Source: Paralcaligenes ureilyticus
GTDB lineage: Bacteria; Pseudomonadota; Gammaproteobacteria; Burkholderiales; Burkholderiaceae_B
Reading direction: 5' to 3'
NCBI RefSeq assembly: GCF_004346225.1
Contig: NZ_SMAJ01000020.1
Location: 1-59,595, forward strand
DNA: 59,595 bases
Shown: positions 37,911 through 46,425 of the stretch, piece after piece
How the letters are laid out: the number at the start of each line of letters is the position of its first letter
Numbering within the stretch: position 1 is the stretch's first letter
Notes under the pieces: model-generated
What the model saw: the letters and a program-made list of their open reading frames with translations, nothing else
Database searches by the model: none
Told to the model about the DNA's origin: nothing
Program-made: the position numbers and the translations under genes

Positions 37911-38600
37911 TTAGACCGGGTTTTTTCTCGGCCGTCCTCGCGCTGCGGGGGCTAGGCGGCGGCTGGCTCGGGTTTCCAGCTGTTGTAAAAATGAGGCGCT
38001 TCCCAGTGCCCATTGGCCGAAGAGGGATTGCTCGATCTGTTGGCGCTGGCTGAGCAAGAGGCCGCTATTCAGTCGTTCCCGATAGCGGGCTTGCCGGTCG
38101 AAGGGTGTGTTGCCGTCTTTCCAGTAGTCGGGGTGGTCGTTTACCCATGTGGCGGGTGTTGCCTTGGTGCCCGTATGGTAGGCGGCCGAGGACCAGGGCC
38201 AGTGCTCGGCGTGATCGACGTAGGACAGGTGCACGGGCAGTGATTCCAGCCAGATGAGTACGGGCAGTACCCATAGGCCTGGCTCGACCAGTGTGCTGCG
38301 ATAGCGTTCCGCAAAAACCCGGCCGTGCCGGTGTGCGGCGAAGCGCCGCCCCAGGGCTTGTATCAGCCTGGATAGATTGCCTTGGCCTGGCGGAGTGGCG
38401 AGCAGGGTAATGCGATCGTTGACGAGCGACCAGCCGTGCACGGCAACTTGGTGCTCGGTGGCGCTTTCTTTTAGCCAGGTCAATAGTTGGTCGAGTTCGG
38501 CGGCTGGGCTTGGGTCTGCAGGCCCGGCCAGCGTTTGCGCGAAGCGGGCTTGTACCAGTTGCGGAATGTGGGGGGCGTAAAGGCGCGGCAATCTGGCCAT
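37911..38600 (-). CDS. RAYT-like (REP-associated Y1 transposase) protein, catalytic residues lost
   Basis: 229 residues, uninterrupted. MARLPRL at the start, LSRLIQALGRRF (77-88), RYRSTLVE (99-106) and WPWSSAAYH (134-142) are landmarks of the REP-associated tyrosine transposase family. The HUH position, usually a His-x-His in DDHLHLLATP-like context, reads NDRITLLATP: Arg63 and Thr65 replace both histidines. The tyrosine of the YIELNPV motif is Trp117 (WLESLPV). So strand cleavage by the usual mechanism is not expected, though the open frame suggests it is maintained. Its 3' end abuts a REP-like hairpin, with three more within 280 bases. Weak Shine-Dalgarno. Confidence 0.75.
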   Translation of the reverse strand: MARLPRLYAPHIPQLVQARFAQTLAGPADPSPAAELDQLLTWLKESATEHQVAVHGWSLVNDRITLLATPPGQGNLSRLIQALGRRFAAHRHGRVFAERYRSTLVEPGLWVLPVLIWLESLPVHLSYVDHAEHWPWSSAAYHTGTKATPATWVNDHPDYWKDGNTPFDRQARYRERLNSGLLLSQRQQIEQSLFGQWALGSASFLQQLETRASRRLAPAARGRPRKNPV

Positions 38601-38737
38601 GGTTTTAGCTTGGAGAGCAAGTGCAGTGAGTCTCGATTCTACTCGCAGGCGGCTGCGGCATAATAGAGATTGTCCATGCCAATTAGGCCAACCCGGCCGG
38701 CAAGCCCCAATACCTGATCCAAGACTAGGAGCTCAAC

Positions 38738-39844
38738 ATGAAAACCAAAGCCGCAGTAGCCTGGAAGGCGGGTGCCCCGCTGACGATTGAAGAGGTGGAG
38801 CTGGCGGGCCCTCGGGCGGGCGAGGTGCTGGTCGAAATCAAGGCGACGGGCATTTGCCATACGGATTATTACACCTTGTCGGGCGCCGATCCCGAAGGGC
38901 TTTTTCCGGCCATACTGGGGCATGAAGGTGCCGGTGTGGTGCTGGAAACCGGCTCGGGGGTTACGAGCATCAAGGCGGGGGATCATGTCATTCCGTTGTA
39001 TACGCCCGAATGCCGGCAGTGCAAGTTCTGTCTGTCGCGCAAAACCAATCTGTGCCAGGCGATACGCGCCACGCAAGGCAAGGGCCTGATGCCGGATGGC
39101 ACGTCGCGCTTCACGGTGGGCGGTAAATCTGTTCACCACTATATGGGGACGTCGACGTTCTCCAATCATGTGGTGGTGCCGGAAATTGCCCTGGCGAAAA
39201 TCCGCGATGATGCTCCGTTCGACAAGGTTTGCTATATCGGCTGCGGTGTGACGACGGGTGTCGGCGCGGTGGTGTTCACGGCCAAGGTCGAAGCCGGCGC
39301 CAATGTGGTGGTGTTCGGTTTGGGGGGCATAGGCCTGAATGTGATTCAGGGTGCAAAGATGGTCGGAGCCGATAAAATCATTGGCGTTGATCTCAATCCC
39401 AGGCGCGAAGCGCTGGCGCGTCAGTTCGGCATGACGCACTTCATCAACCCGTCCGAAGTCGACAATGTGGTCGACCATATCGTTCAGCTCACCGATGGGG
39501 GGGCGGACTATTCGTTTGAATGCATAGGCAATACCAAGGTCATGCGCCAGGCTCTGGAATGCTGTCACAAGGGCTGGGGGCAATCCATCATCATCGGGGT
39601 GGCCGACGCGGGCGCCGAAATTTCCACCCGGCCGTTCCAGCTGGTAACGGGTCGGCAATGGAAGGGTACGGCGTTTGGCGGCGCGCGCGGCCGCACCGAT
39701 GTTCCTAAAATTGTCGACTGGTATATGGATGGCAAGCTCAATATCGATGACCTGATCACGCATATCCTGCCGCTTGAAAAAATCAACGATGGATTCGACC
39801 TCATGCAGCGCGGCGAATCGATACGTTCAGTGGTGATGTACTGA
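38738..39844 (+). CDS. frmA: S-(hydroxymethyl)glutathione dehydrogenase / class III alcohol dehydrogenase
   Basis: 368 residues. Catalytic zinc ligands Cys40 (TGICHTD) and His62 (LGHEGAG); structural zinc cysteines in [18 protein letters not shown] fold [17 protein letters not shown]. The long motif set is class III ADH, which oxidises the formaldehyde-glutathione adduct. AGGAG precedes the ATG at 38738. Overlaps fghA by one base. Confidence 0.96.
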   Translation: MKTKAAVAWKAGAPLTIEEVELAGPRAGEVLVEIKATGICHTDYYTLSGADPEGLFPAILGHEGAGVVLETGSGVTSIKAGDHVIPLYTPECRQCKFCLSRKTNLCQAIRATQGKGLMPDGTSRFTVGGKSVHHYMGTSTFSNHVVVPEIALAKIRDDAPFDKVCYIGCGVTTGVGAVVFTAKVEAGANVVVFGLGGIGLNVIQGAKMVGADKIIGVDLNPRREALARQFGMTHFINPSEVDNVVDHIVQLTDGGADYSFECIGNTKVMRQALECCHKGWGQSIIIGVADAGAEISTRPFQLVTGRQWKGTAFGGARGRTDVPKIVDWYMDGKLNIDDLITHILPLEKINDGFDLMQRGESIRSVVMY

Positions 39845-40701
39845 TGGCGCTCGGTTTACTTGAGCTCGTAAGCGAGCACCGCTGCTTCGGCGGCTGGCAG
39901 CGTTTTTATCGCCATGCGTCGACGGTGATTGGCTTGCCCATGCGTTTCTCGGTGTTTATCCCTGCCCAGGCCGAAGAACAGCGGGTGCCGGTTCTGTTTT
40001 TCCTGGCAGGGCTGACGTGCAATGAAGAAACCTTTATGGTCAAGGCCAATGCGCAGCGCTTCGCGGCCGAACATGGCCTGATGCTGGTGGCCCCCGACAC
40101 CAGTCCGCGCGGCGCTGATATCGCCGGTGAAGGCGATAGCTGGGATTTTGGCACCGGGGCGGGATTCTATCTGGACGCGACGCAGGCGCCATGGAGCGCC
40201 CGCTATCGCATGGAAAGCTACATCACGGACGAATTGTTCAGGATAAGCACCGGCACCTTGCCGGGCGACGCGCGGCGCGCAGGCATCTTCGGCCACTCCA
40301 TGGGCGGTCATGGGGCCCTGGTGTTGGCGCAGCGTCACCGCGATACGTTCCGTTCGGTATCGGCGTTTGCGCCCATCGCGGCGCCGTCGCTTTGCCCATG
40401 GGGGAAGAAAGCTTTGGGCGGCTATCTGGGGCCGGATCAGGAAGGCTGGGCCGCTTACGATGCATCGCGTCTGATGGCCGCATCGCATTGTCCGTTTCCC
40501 GATGGCATATTGGTCGATCAGGGCCTGGCCGATGGATTCCTGGCCGAGCAACTGTATCCGGAAGTCTTCGAAGCCGCCTGCGTCCAGGCGCAACAACCGC
40601 TAACGCTGCGCCGCCATGAAGGCTACGATCATGGCTATTATTTTATCGCCAGCTTTATCCAGGACCATATTGCGTTTCACGCGGAGCGTTTGAAGGCGTA
40701 G
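39844..40701 (+). CDS. fghA: S-formylglutathione hydrolase
   Basis: 285 residues, alpha/beta hydrolase of the esterase D family. Nucleophile Ser152 in GHSMGGHGAL; LFFLAGLTCNEETF and RRHEGYDHGYYFI (catalytic His) are family motifs. It converts S-formylglutathione to formate and glutathione, completing the pathway begun by FrmA. Its ATG overlaps the frmA TGA. Confidence 0.96.
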   Translation: MALGLLELVSEHRCFGGWQRFYRHASTVIGLPMRFSVFIPAQAEEQRVPVLFFLAGLTCNEETFMVKANAQRFAAEHGLMLVAPDTSPRGADIAGEGDSWDFGTGAGFYLDATQAPWSARYRMESYITDELFRISTGTLPGDARRAGIFGHSMGGHGALVLAQRHRDTFRSVSAFAPIAAPSLCPWGKKALGGYLGPDQEGWAAYDASRLMAASHCPFPDGILVDQGLADGFLAEQLYPEVFEAACVQAQQPLTLRRHEGYDHGYYFIASFIQDHIAFHAERLKA

Positions 40702-40717
40702 GAGGTGTGTTTGCGGG

Positions 40718-40790
40718 GATGGCAGCCACAAGGGCTGCCGCTACAAATACGTATCCGTGAATCATGTAGCGGCGGCCCTTGTGGCTACCA
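40718..40790. repeat. REP-like hairpin pair I (head-to-head)
   Basis: 40718-40744 (-, perfect GGCAGCC stem) and 40766-40790 (+, GGCGGCC/GGCTACC, with one mismatch and one wobble). The spacer AAATACGTATCCGTGAATCAT is the shared head-to-head spacer. Directly downstream of fghA. Confidence 0.85.
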
Positions 40791-40844
40791 AAATCCGCAA
40801 AGACAAGACAGCACCTACAAAATCAGCGCCGCAAATCCACCCAA

Positions 40845-41067
40845 GGCGACGGCGGCCCAGGCGGGCGGGCGAGCTTGAGTCCGCTGCGTCGAGCGCCTGG
40901 ATTGGGGAGGCAAGGGGCGCACTGTTTGAGCAACGGCTTTTGACCCGTCCAGTGGACGGGTCAAGTTGCGAGTTTGCGCACCGCCCCAAGCCAGGTACTC
41001 GACGCAGGTAGTCCTGGCAACGCCAGGACCGGACGATGTGAGCCTGCCCGCCTGGGCCGCCGTCGCC
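40845..41067. repeat. Large palindromic element, family 2
   Basis: A 223-base imperfect palindrome. Outer 22-bp arms match perfectly (40845-40866 with 41046-41067). Middle arms at 40883-40907 and 40984-41008 match at 21 of 25. The centre is an 11-bp hairpin (40940-40950 with 40954-40964) with loop AGT. A further 7-bp hairpin (GTCCTGG-CAACG-CCAGGAC, 41011-41029) sits in the right arm. Open frames through it look spurious. Related sequence occurs at 1-92. It may be a non-autonomous mobile element or a structured RNA; no target duplication was identified. Confidence 0.7.
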
Positions 41068-41120
41068 GTTTTGGCAAGAACCCAGGTAAAAGCAAATAAA
41101 CAATGGCCGCCATAGCAAGA

Positions 41121-41181
41121 ATGGCACCCACAAGGGGTGCCGCTACAAAGGGGTACCGTTACAAACAAAGGCAGCCGCTAC
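41121..41181 (-). repeat. REP-like hairpin J with two decayed remnants
   Basis: 41121-41146 (-) is a complete GGCACCC-type copy. It is followed by GGGGTACCGTTAC (41150-41162) and GGCAGCCGCTAC (41170-41181), which look like copies with the loop and one arm deleted. The last ends three bases before the stop of the ABC binding-protein gene. Confidence 0.7.
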
Positions 41182-41184
41182 GAA

Positions 41185-42333
41185 TTACTTCAGCAACCTC
41201 CACTGCCCATCCTTGACCGTGATCAGTTCGCGGCCGCGGTCGTCGAAGCCGCTGTGGTCGGCGGGGCTCATGTTGTAGACGCCTTGGGTGGCAATCAGCT
41301 CATGAGTTTTTTCCAGTGCATCGCGCAAAGCGCTGCGAAACTCTTTGGTGCCTGGCTTGGCCGATTTCTCGGCAATCGGGATGGCGCGTTCCAGCAGCAT
41401 CCCGGCGTCATAGACGTTGGCGCCGAATGTCGCCGGTTTCTCGCCATACATTTTTTTGTACTCGTCTATATAGTGCTCGGCGATTTTTTTCGAAGGATTG
41501 CTATCGGCAATCTCCGGCAGCACCAGCATCAGGCTCGCGGCCAGTACGGTGCCGTTGACGTCTTTCCCGCCCAGCTTCAGGAACGCCGGCAGCGCCGCGC
41601 CGTGGGTTTGGTAAAACGTGCCTTTGTAGCCTTGTTTGGCTAATGTGACTTCGGGCAGAACGGCGGCGGCGCCGGTGCCGGCGATCAGCACGGCATCGGG
41701 TTTGGCGGCCAGCACTTTCAGCGCCTGGCCGGTGACGGAGCTGTCCGAACGTTGATACCGCTCAGTGGCGACGATCTTGATATGGTGCTCTTTGGCCAAC
41801 TGGGTGAAGACCTTCAGCCAGTCTTCGCCATAGGCGTCATTCAAGCCGATGAAGCCGGCGGTCTTGACATGGGTTTTGACCATTTGCCCGACGAGCGCGC
41901 GGGCAATGATATCGGTGTTCTGGGTGGTTTTGAAAACCCATTTCTTCTGATCCGTCATGGGCAGGACAACGGCCGCCGTCCCGACCGGAGCGAGCATCGG
42001 TGTGCCTGATTCGGCCGCAAACTGGATGACACCCATCGCGTTGGGAGACCCGGAAGGCCCGATGATTGCGTCGACTTTGTCTTCGGTAATCAGTTTCTTG
42101 AAGTTGGTGACGGTTTGCGCCGGATCGCTGCCATCGTCGAGCGAAATATACTGGATCGACAGGTCACCGATTTTTTTGGGCAGTAGTGGCACCGTGTTCT
42201 TTTGCGGGATGCCGATGAGCGCGGTGGGCCCGGTGGATGACGCAACCACGCCGATTTTGACCTGGGCCATCGCGGGTGCGGCGCCGAGCGCCGAAACGAC
42301 GGCAACGGCCGTTGCAAGCTTTTTAAATAACAT
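41185..42333 (-). CDS. ABC transporter substrate-binding protein, branched-chain amino acid (LivK) type
   Basis: About 382 residues. A signal peptide (KKLATAVAVVSALGAAPAMAQ) precedes VKIGVVASSTGP, and the two-lobed Peripla_BP_6 fold follows. In catabolic clusters such proteins commonly bind aromatic acids rather than leucine. The ATG at 42333 has GGGAG about eight bases upstream; upstream in-frame ATGs lack one. No permease or ATPase genes are nearby. It lies 137 bases beyond the ten-gene catabolic operon and may have its own promoter. Confidence 0.9.
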   Translation of the reverse strand: MLFKKLATAVAVVSALGAAPAMAQVKIGVVASSTGPTALIGIPQKNTVPLLPKKIGDLSIQYISLDDGSDPAQTVTNFKKLITEDKVDAIIGPSGSPNAMGVIQFAAESGTPMLAPVGTAAVVLPMTDQKKWVFKTTQNTDIIARALVGQMVKTHVKTAGFIGLNDAYGEDWLKVFTQLAKEHHIKIVATERYQRSDSSVTGQALKVLAAKPDAVLIAGTGAAAVLPEVTLAKQGYKGTFYQTHGAALPAFLKLGGKDVNGTVLAASLMLVLPEIADSNPSKKIAEHYIDEYKKMYGEKPATFGANVYDAGMLLERAIPIAEKSAKPGTKEFRSALRDALEKTHELIATQGVYNMSPADHSGFDDRGRELITVKDGQWRLLK

Positions 42334-42398
42334 ATTGTTGTCTCCCATGAGTGTCGCAAAATTATCTGTTGAGTCCAGCCATGCCGCGGCCGGGTTCA

Positions 42399-42425
42399 AG
42401 TATAAATAGTCTATATCTAAAACAA
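42399..42425 (-). promoter_or_regulatory. Possible promoter of the ABC binding-protein gene
   Basis: On the minus strand TTGTTT (42425-42420) and TATACT (42404-42399) are 15 bases apart in an AT-rich patch within a GC-rich region. Spacing is shorter than ideal. Confidence 0.3.
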
Positions 42426-42470
42426 AAGAGCGCTTGCCGATGAAGCGGCAAATTTAAAGCGTGGTGCAAA

Positions 42471-43199
42471 TCAGATGGTGATCGAGCCTATGCTGGCCCC
42501 GCCGCATACATACAGGGTCTGGCCGGTAATGAAGCCGTTGGCCGGGTTTGAAAAAAACATGACGGCGCGGGCAACATCGTCGGCGCGGCCCAGGCGCTGC
42601 ACCGGAATGCCTTTGGCAATGTTCCGTTCACGCTCGCTGCCCGCGGGAATCACCTCGTAAAACATATCGGTCTGTATGGGGCCGGGCGCCACAACGTTTA
42701 CGGTGATGCCTTGCGGGGCCAGTTCCAGCGCCCAGGTGCGCGCCATGCCTATCATGCCGGCCTTGGTGGCCGAGTAGGCCGTGCGGGTTTGCAGGCCCAG
42801 CGCGCCGCGCGAGGACATCATGACGATGCGGCCGAATTTTTGCGCCTGCATCGACGGCAGGCAGGCCTGTACCAGTGAAATCGCGGAACCCAGATGGATT
42901 TGCGTCAAGCCCTGCAACTCGTCGAGTGTGACGTCGGCCAGCAGGTGCGGCCAGATCACGCCCGCATTGTGAATGACGTGCGTAATCTCATGCTTTGCGG
43001 CCACCTCGGCGCAGGCCTGCGTGGTGGCGCGGGCATCGAGCAGGTCGACGTTGACCGACTGCAGTTTGGGATGGCTGAAATCGGGTGCGCGGCGGGCCAT
43101 AGAAATTACGCTGTAGCCGGCATCGAGCATCTGGCGGCAGATTTCGGCGCCGATCCCGGCGCTGCCGCCGGTGACGACGGCGGTGTATGAATCAGGCAT
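42471..43199 (-). CDS. SDR-family NAD(P)-dependent oxidoreductase
   Basis: 242 residues, classical short-chain dehydrogenase. TGGSAGIGAEI (10-20) is the cofactor loop, HNAG (77-80), Ser130, Tyr142 and Lys146 (AYSATKAG) the active site. Last gene of the catabolic operon, overlapping the cyclase gene by eight bases. With a ring-hydroxylating dioxygenase in the operon, cis-diol dehydrogenation or a beta-oxidation-type hydroxyacyl step are both possible. Confidence 0.93.
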   Translation of the reverse strand: MPDSYTAVVTGGSAGIGAEICRQMLDAGYSVISMARRAPDFSHPKLQSVNVDLLDARATTQACAEVAAKHEITHVIHNAGVIWPHLLADVTLDELQGLTQIHLGSAISLVQACLPSMQAQKFGRIVMMSSRGALGLQTRTAYSATKAGMIGMARTWALELAPQGITVNVVAPGPIQTDMFYEVIPAGSERERNIAKGIPVQRLGRADDVARAVMFFSNPANGFITGQTLYVCGGASIGSITI

Positions 43200-43995
43200 G
43201 ACGGCCCTCCGCCAGGCGAGGGGCCAGGGCCAGCACGCGCAAGGGGCTGCCCGAACCGCTGCGGATCTTCAGCGGCGCGGCGAAGATCACCGTGCCGGTG
43301 GCGGGCAACTGGTCCAGGTTGGTCAGGCATTGCAGCCCGTAGCGATTATTGCCGTGCATGAAGTAGTGACACGGGAAGGGCGGATCCAGGTGCTGCGCCT
43401 GGCCCGTATCCGTGCCCACCGATTCCGTGCCGAATCCGTGCACGTCACGTGTTTTGATCAGCCAGGGCACGACTTGCGCGTCCGGCCCGGGTGAGTGGGC
43501 GCCCTCGTCGTCCATGTTCAGATAATCGTCGGGCTTGGCGCGCCGCGACCAATCGGTACGCATCAATACCCAGGAGCGCGGCTTGATGCGGCCGTGCTCG
43601 GCTTCCCATTGCTTGACGAAATCGATGGTCAGCAGAAAATCCGGGTTGTCGCGGGACTGCGCCGAACAATCGATGACGGCGGCTTCGGCGATGAAGGCGT
43701 CGATGGGGATGGTGTCCACCGTATTGTTGGGCTGATCCTTGCCGCTGACCCAATGCACCGGCGCGTCAAAGTGCGTGCCGGTATGCTCCGAGCAGGAAAA
43801 ATTGTTCCAGTACCAGGCGGGCCCCCGTTCGTCGTAGCGCGAAATCTCTTCGATGCGAAAGGGCCATGCCTGGCCAAACTCCGGCGGCAGCACGATGGTG
43901 GGAAACTCGGGTGCCAGGGTCTCGGTCAGATCCACGATCTTGATGTTTCCCGATATCAGTTCCGACATGAACTGGGCTAATACTGGTGTGGTCAT
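43192..43995 (-). CDS. Cyclase-family (kynurenine formamidase-like) metal hydrolase
   Basis: 267 residues. The metal motif HTGTHFDAPVHW (His71, His75, Asp77, His81) defines the cyclase/KynB superfamily. Members hydrolyse formylkynurenine, isatin or other amides and cyclic compounds. The ATG at 43995 is preceded by AGGGA. In an operon with an indolepyruvate-type oxidoreductase, an isatin- or anthranilate-like intermediate is conceivable, but this is inference. Confidence 0.9.
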   Translation of the reverse strand: MTTPVLAQFMSELISGNIKIVDLTETLAPEFPTIVLPPEFGQAWPFRIEEISRYDERGPAWYWNNFSCSEHTGTHFDAPVHWVSGKDQPNNTVDTIPIDAFIAEAAVIDCSAQSRDNPDFLLTIDFVKQWEAEHGRIKPRSWVLMRTDWSRRAKPDDYLNMDDEGAHSPGPDAQVVPWLIKTRDVHGFGTESVGTDTGQAQHLDPPFPCHYFMHGNNRYGLQCLTNLDQLPATGTVIFAAPLKIRSGSGSPLRVLALAPRLAEGRHA

Positions 43996-44008
43996 GGTGT
44001 TTCCCTGT

Positions 44009-45253
44009 TCAAGCATTTCCCAGCTCGCGCTCTAGCCCCTTGGGGTTGTCGCGCAGGCGGGCCATGAATTCCTGGGCCACATCGCCCACATACACGTCCT
44101 CGACGCCCTCTTGCAATGCTTTGACGATGGCGCCGGCAACGGCTTTGGGGTTGATCCGCGGCGGCGGCGTCAGTTGCTCCCACTCCTGGTCGATAGGCCC
44201 GGGGAAGACGTTGATGACCCGCACCCCGGATGGGCGCAGCTCGTTGCGCAGACATTGCGCCACCGATAGCGCGGCGGCCTTGGAGGCCGACCAGATGCCG
44301 CGCGAGGGCAGGCTGACGTGGGCGTAGATCGATAGAATGTTGACCCAGGCTACGGCGTTGTTCACGCCGTCGGCGGCGCGGCCGGCCATGGCAGGGCCAA
44401 AATGCTGCGCCAGCCGCAACAGGCCCATGCAGTTGACGTCCAGCGCGTCGTGCGCGCGGTTCAGATCGCGATTGAACAGCACGCCGCCGTCGCGTTCGTA
44501 TTCGGCTGTGTTCACCAGAATTTCCACCTTGCCGCCGATGGAACGCGAGATGCGTTCGACCGAGTCGGAGTCGGTGACATTGAGTGCTTGCACCTGGATG
44601 CGTGGGTCTTTGCATAGCGCGTTGAATTCCGCCGATTTTTTCCAGGTTTCCGGGTCGCCCGCGAAGACCGTGCCGGCGCCAGCGTCGAGCAGTGCCGTAA
44701 TCATGGCCATGCCCAGCGCCGTTTTGCCGTCGGTGACCAGGGCGCGTCTAAGCCTGGGGTTGCAGGATGTTTCGCGCAAAGTGCGGTCGTCTTCCATATT
44801 CGGGGTCGCCTGTTCGGGGAGAGCGATCATCACGGCCTGGCCGCTACGATCAAGTTTAAGGGTCATTCGGACCGCGTCGCCGTCCACGCAGTCGCCATGC
44901 ACGTGCGCCACGATGGCCGGGCCGGCCGCCAAATGAACCGTGCCGATGCGCCAGGGAAGGCGCTCGCGGAAATACAGATCGTTGCTGTGATGCAAAACCG
45001 TTGAAGCCAGCAGCGTGCCCAGCGGGCTCACGGCCCGCCAGGCAAGCTGGTCGGACAGGCAATGGCCGCATACTTCGCGCGGCGGGTATTGCACGGTCCG
45101 GCATTGCGGGCAGACCTGGAGTTCGAACCGGCCGAGCGCCGCCGCCGCGGTCAGGCCCAGCGCGCAACGGCTGCGCGTGCCGGGCGGCAAGGTCACCTGC
45201 CGCGTGCGTGCAACCGGATTCTTTTTAGGCGGCCGGCGCAGGGCTTCGGTCAT
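44009..45253 (-). CDS. DUF35 (zinc-ribbon OB-fold) / SDR-like fusion protein
   Basis: 414 residues. Residues about 40-145 are a DUF35 acyl-CoA-associated module: zinc ribbon CPQC (48-51) and CGHC (62-65), then an OB fold (GTLLASTVLHHSNDLYF). Residues about 170-400 are SDR-like, but the glycine-rich loop reads VTDGKTALGMA, NNAG reads NTAE (248-251), and the catalytic Tyr is Trp321 (IWSASK), with Lys325 kept. The SDR half may be non-catalytic or scaffold-like. DUF35 proteins pair with thiolase-like proteins, and such a gene precedes this one with a four-base overlap. Confidence 0.85.
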   Translation of the reverse strand: MTEALRRPPKKNPVARTRQVTLPPGTRSRCALGLTAAAALGRFELQVCPQCRTVQYPPREVCGHCLSDQLAWRAVSPLGTLLASTVLHHSNDLYFRERLPWRIGTVHLAAGPAIVAHVHGDCVDGDAVRMTLKLDRSGQAVMIALPEQATPNMEDDRTLRETSCNPRLRRALVTDGKTALGMAMITALLDAGAGTVFAGDPETWKKSAEFNALCKDPRIQVQALNVTDSDSVERISRSIGGKVEILVNTAEYERDGGVLFNRDLNRAHDALDVNCMGLLRLAQHFGPAMAGRAADGVNNAVAWVNILSIYAHVSLPSRGIWSASKAAALSVAQCLRNELRPSGVRVINVFPGPIDQEWEQLTPPPRINPKAVAGAIVKALQEGVEDVYVGDVAQEFMARLRDNPKGLERELGNA

Positions 45254-46425
45254 GCCTGGCTCCTTGCAAGCAGGGCCGCCGCGGTGCAGATGCCGCGGTC
45301 GTAATTGATCATGCCAAAGCCACTCACCAGTCCGATCCGGGCGTGTGCGACCTGGGTTGCGTCCGCCTGGTCGGTAAGCTGGCGCAGCGCTTCGACCATG
45401 CCCAGGTAGCCGCCCGCGGCGCCCGCCTGGCCCACCGACAGTTGACCGCCATTGGTGTTGAACGGAAAGCTGCCGTCGGTGGTGAAGGTATGCTCGCGCA
45501 CGAATTGCGGCGCCGCGCCTTTTTCGCAAAAACCCAGGTCTTCGATCTGCATCATATTGATGACCGGGTAATCGTCGTAGGCCTGCAAAAAATCGACATC
45601 GGCAGGACTGACTTGGGCATGCTCGTAGAACGCGTCCCGGTCTACGGACCAGCCGCCGCGCATCTGCATCGGGTCGTCGATCCAGGCATTGTGCCGTTCG
45701 ATGGTGGAGAGGATGCGCGCATAAGGCAGCTCGAGCGCCTGCGCTTTTTCCTCGCGCATCACCAGGAAGGCATCGGCGCCCGCGCAGGGCATGACGCAAT
45801 CGAACAGATGGATGGGCTCGGTGATGGGCCGCGCATCGAGGTACTGCTGCAGGCTCAGGGGCTTTTTCATGAGCGCATGAGGAAAGCGCAAGGCGTTGGC
45901 GCGCTGCGCCACGCACAGCTTGCCGAAATCTTCGCGGGTCGCGCCCGTTTGCCGCATGTAGTTTTTGGTCAGCAGAGCAAAGCTGGCGTTGGGGCCGCCC
46001 GCGCCGTAGGGATAGACGGCGTCCTGGGCAAAGCGTGAAAACTGGCTCAGGGTATGCCGGAACGAGTCCACGTGATTGGTGTCGCCGGCCAGGCAGGCAA
46101 CGATATCGGCGTCGCCTGCCTGTACGGCCCGGGCCGCGCGGCGCAGCGCGATGACGCCGCTGGCCCCGCCCATGGGGATGTGATCGAGCCACCGTGGGCT
46201 CATGCCCAGATGCTGGGTCAGGCCTACTGCGGTATCGGGCGCGAGTGTAAAGCTGGAGACGCACAGGCCGTCGATATCGGTTTTGGCGATGCCCGCCTTG
46301 TGCACCAGAGCGCCCAATGCCTTGCCCAGCCACCAGTGCGCGCTGTAGATGGAGTAGCGCACATAAGGGATGGTGACGGGGGCCGTTGCAACAATGCCCT
46401 CGTAGCCGCGCCGCGCCGGCTTCAT
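45250..46425 (-). CDS. Thiolase-like (lipid-transfer/SCP2-thiolase) protein
   Basis: 391 residues from the ATG at 46425 (AGGAG eight bases upstream). Thiolase fold, but the nucleophile motif CxSG reads GASG (Gly87-Gly90) and the C-terminal GHP motif reads GGQLSVGQAGAAGG. Loss of both Cys and His matches the Ltp2-like aldolase branch, whose members act with a DUF35 partner to cleave side chains of steroid-type CoA esters. The downstream DUF35-SDR gene would supply the partner. The substrate is unknown. Confidence 0.85.
   Translation of the reverse strand: MKPARRGYEGIVATAPVTIPYVRYSIYSAHWWLGKALGALVHKAGIAKTDIDGLCVSSFTLAPDTAVGLTQHLGMSPRWLDHIPMGGASGVIALRRAARAVQAGDADIVACLAGDTNHVDSFRHTLSQFSRFAQDAVYPYGAGGPNASFALLTKNYMRQTGATREDFGKLCVAQRANALRFPHALMKKPLSLQQYLDARPITEPIHLFDCVMPCAGADAFLVMREEKAQALELPYARILSTIERHNAWIDDPMQMRGGWSVDRDAFYEHAQVSPADVDFLQAYDDYPVINMMQIEDLGFCEKGAAPQFVREHTFTTDGSFPFNTNGGQLSVGQAGAAGGYLGMVEALRQLTDQADATQVAHARIGLVSGFGMINYDRGICTAAALLARSQA

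Noticed and set aside
40762-41168. Minus-strand frames through the large palindrome that look like short membrane proteins
   Set aside because: They read through REP-like hairpins and the 223-bp palindrome; no ribosome site and no domain.
45250-46333. N-terminal extension of the DUF35-SDR frame to 774 codons
   Set aside because: The extra part is an out-of-frame reading of the thiolase-like gene; the ATG at 45253 with the ATGA overlap is the likely start.
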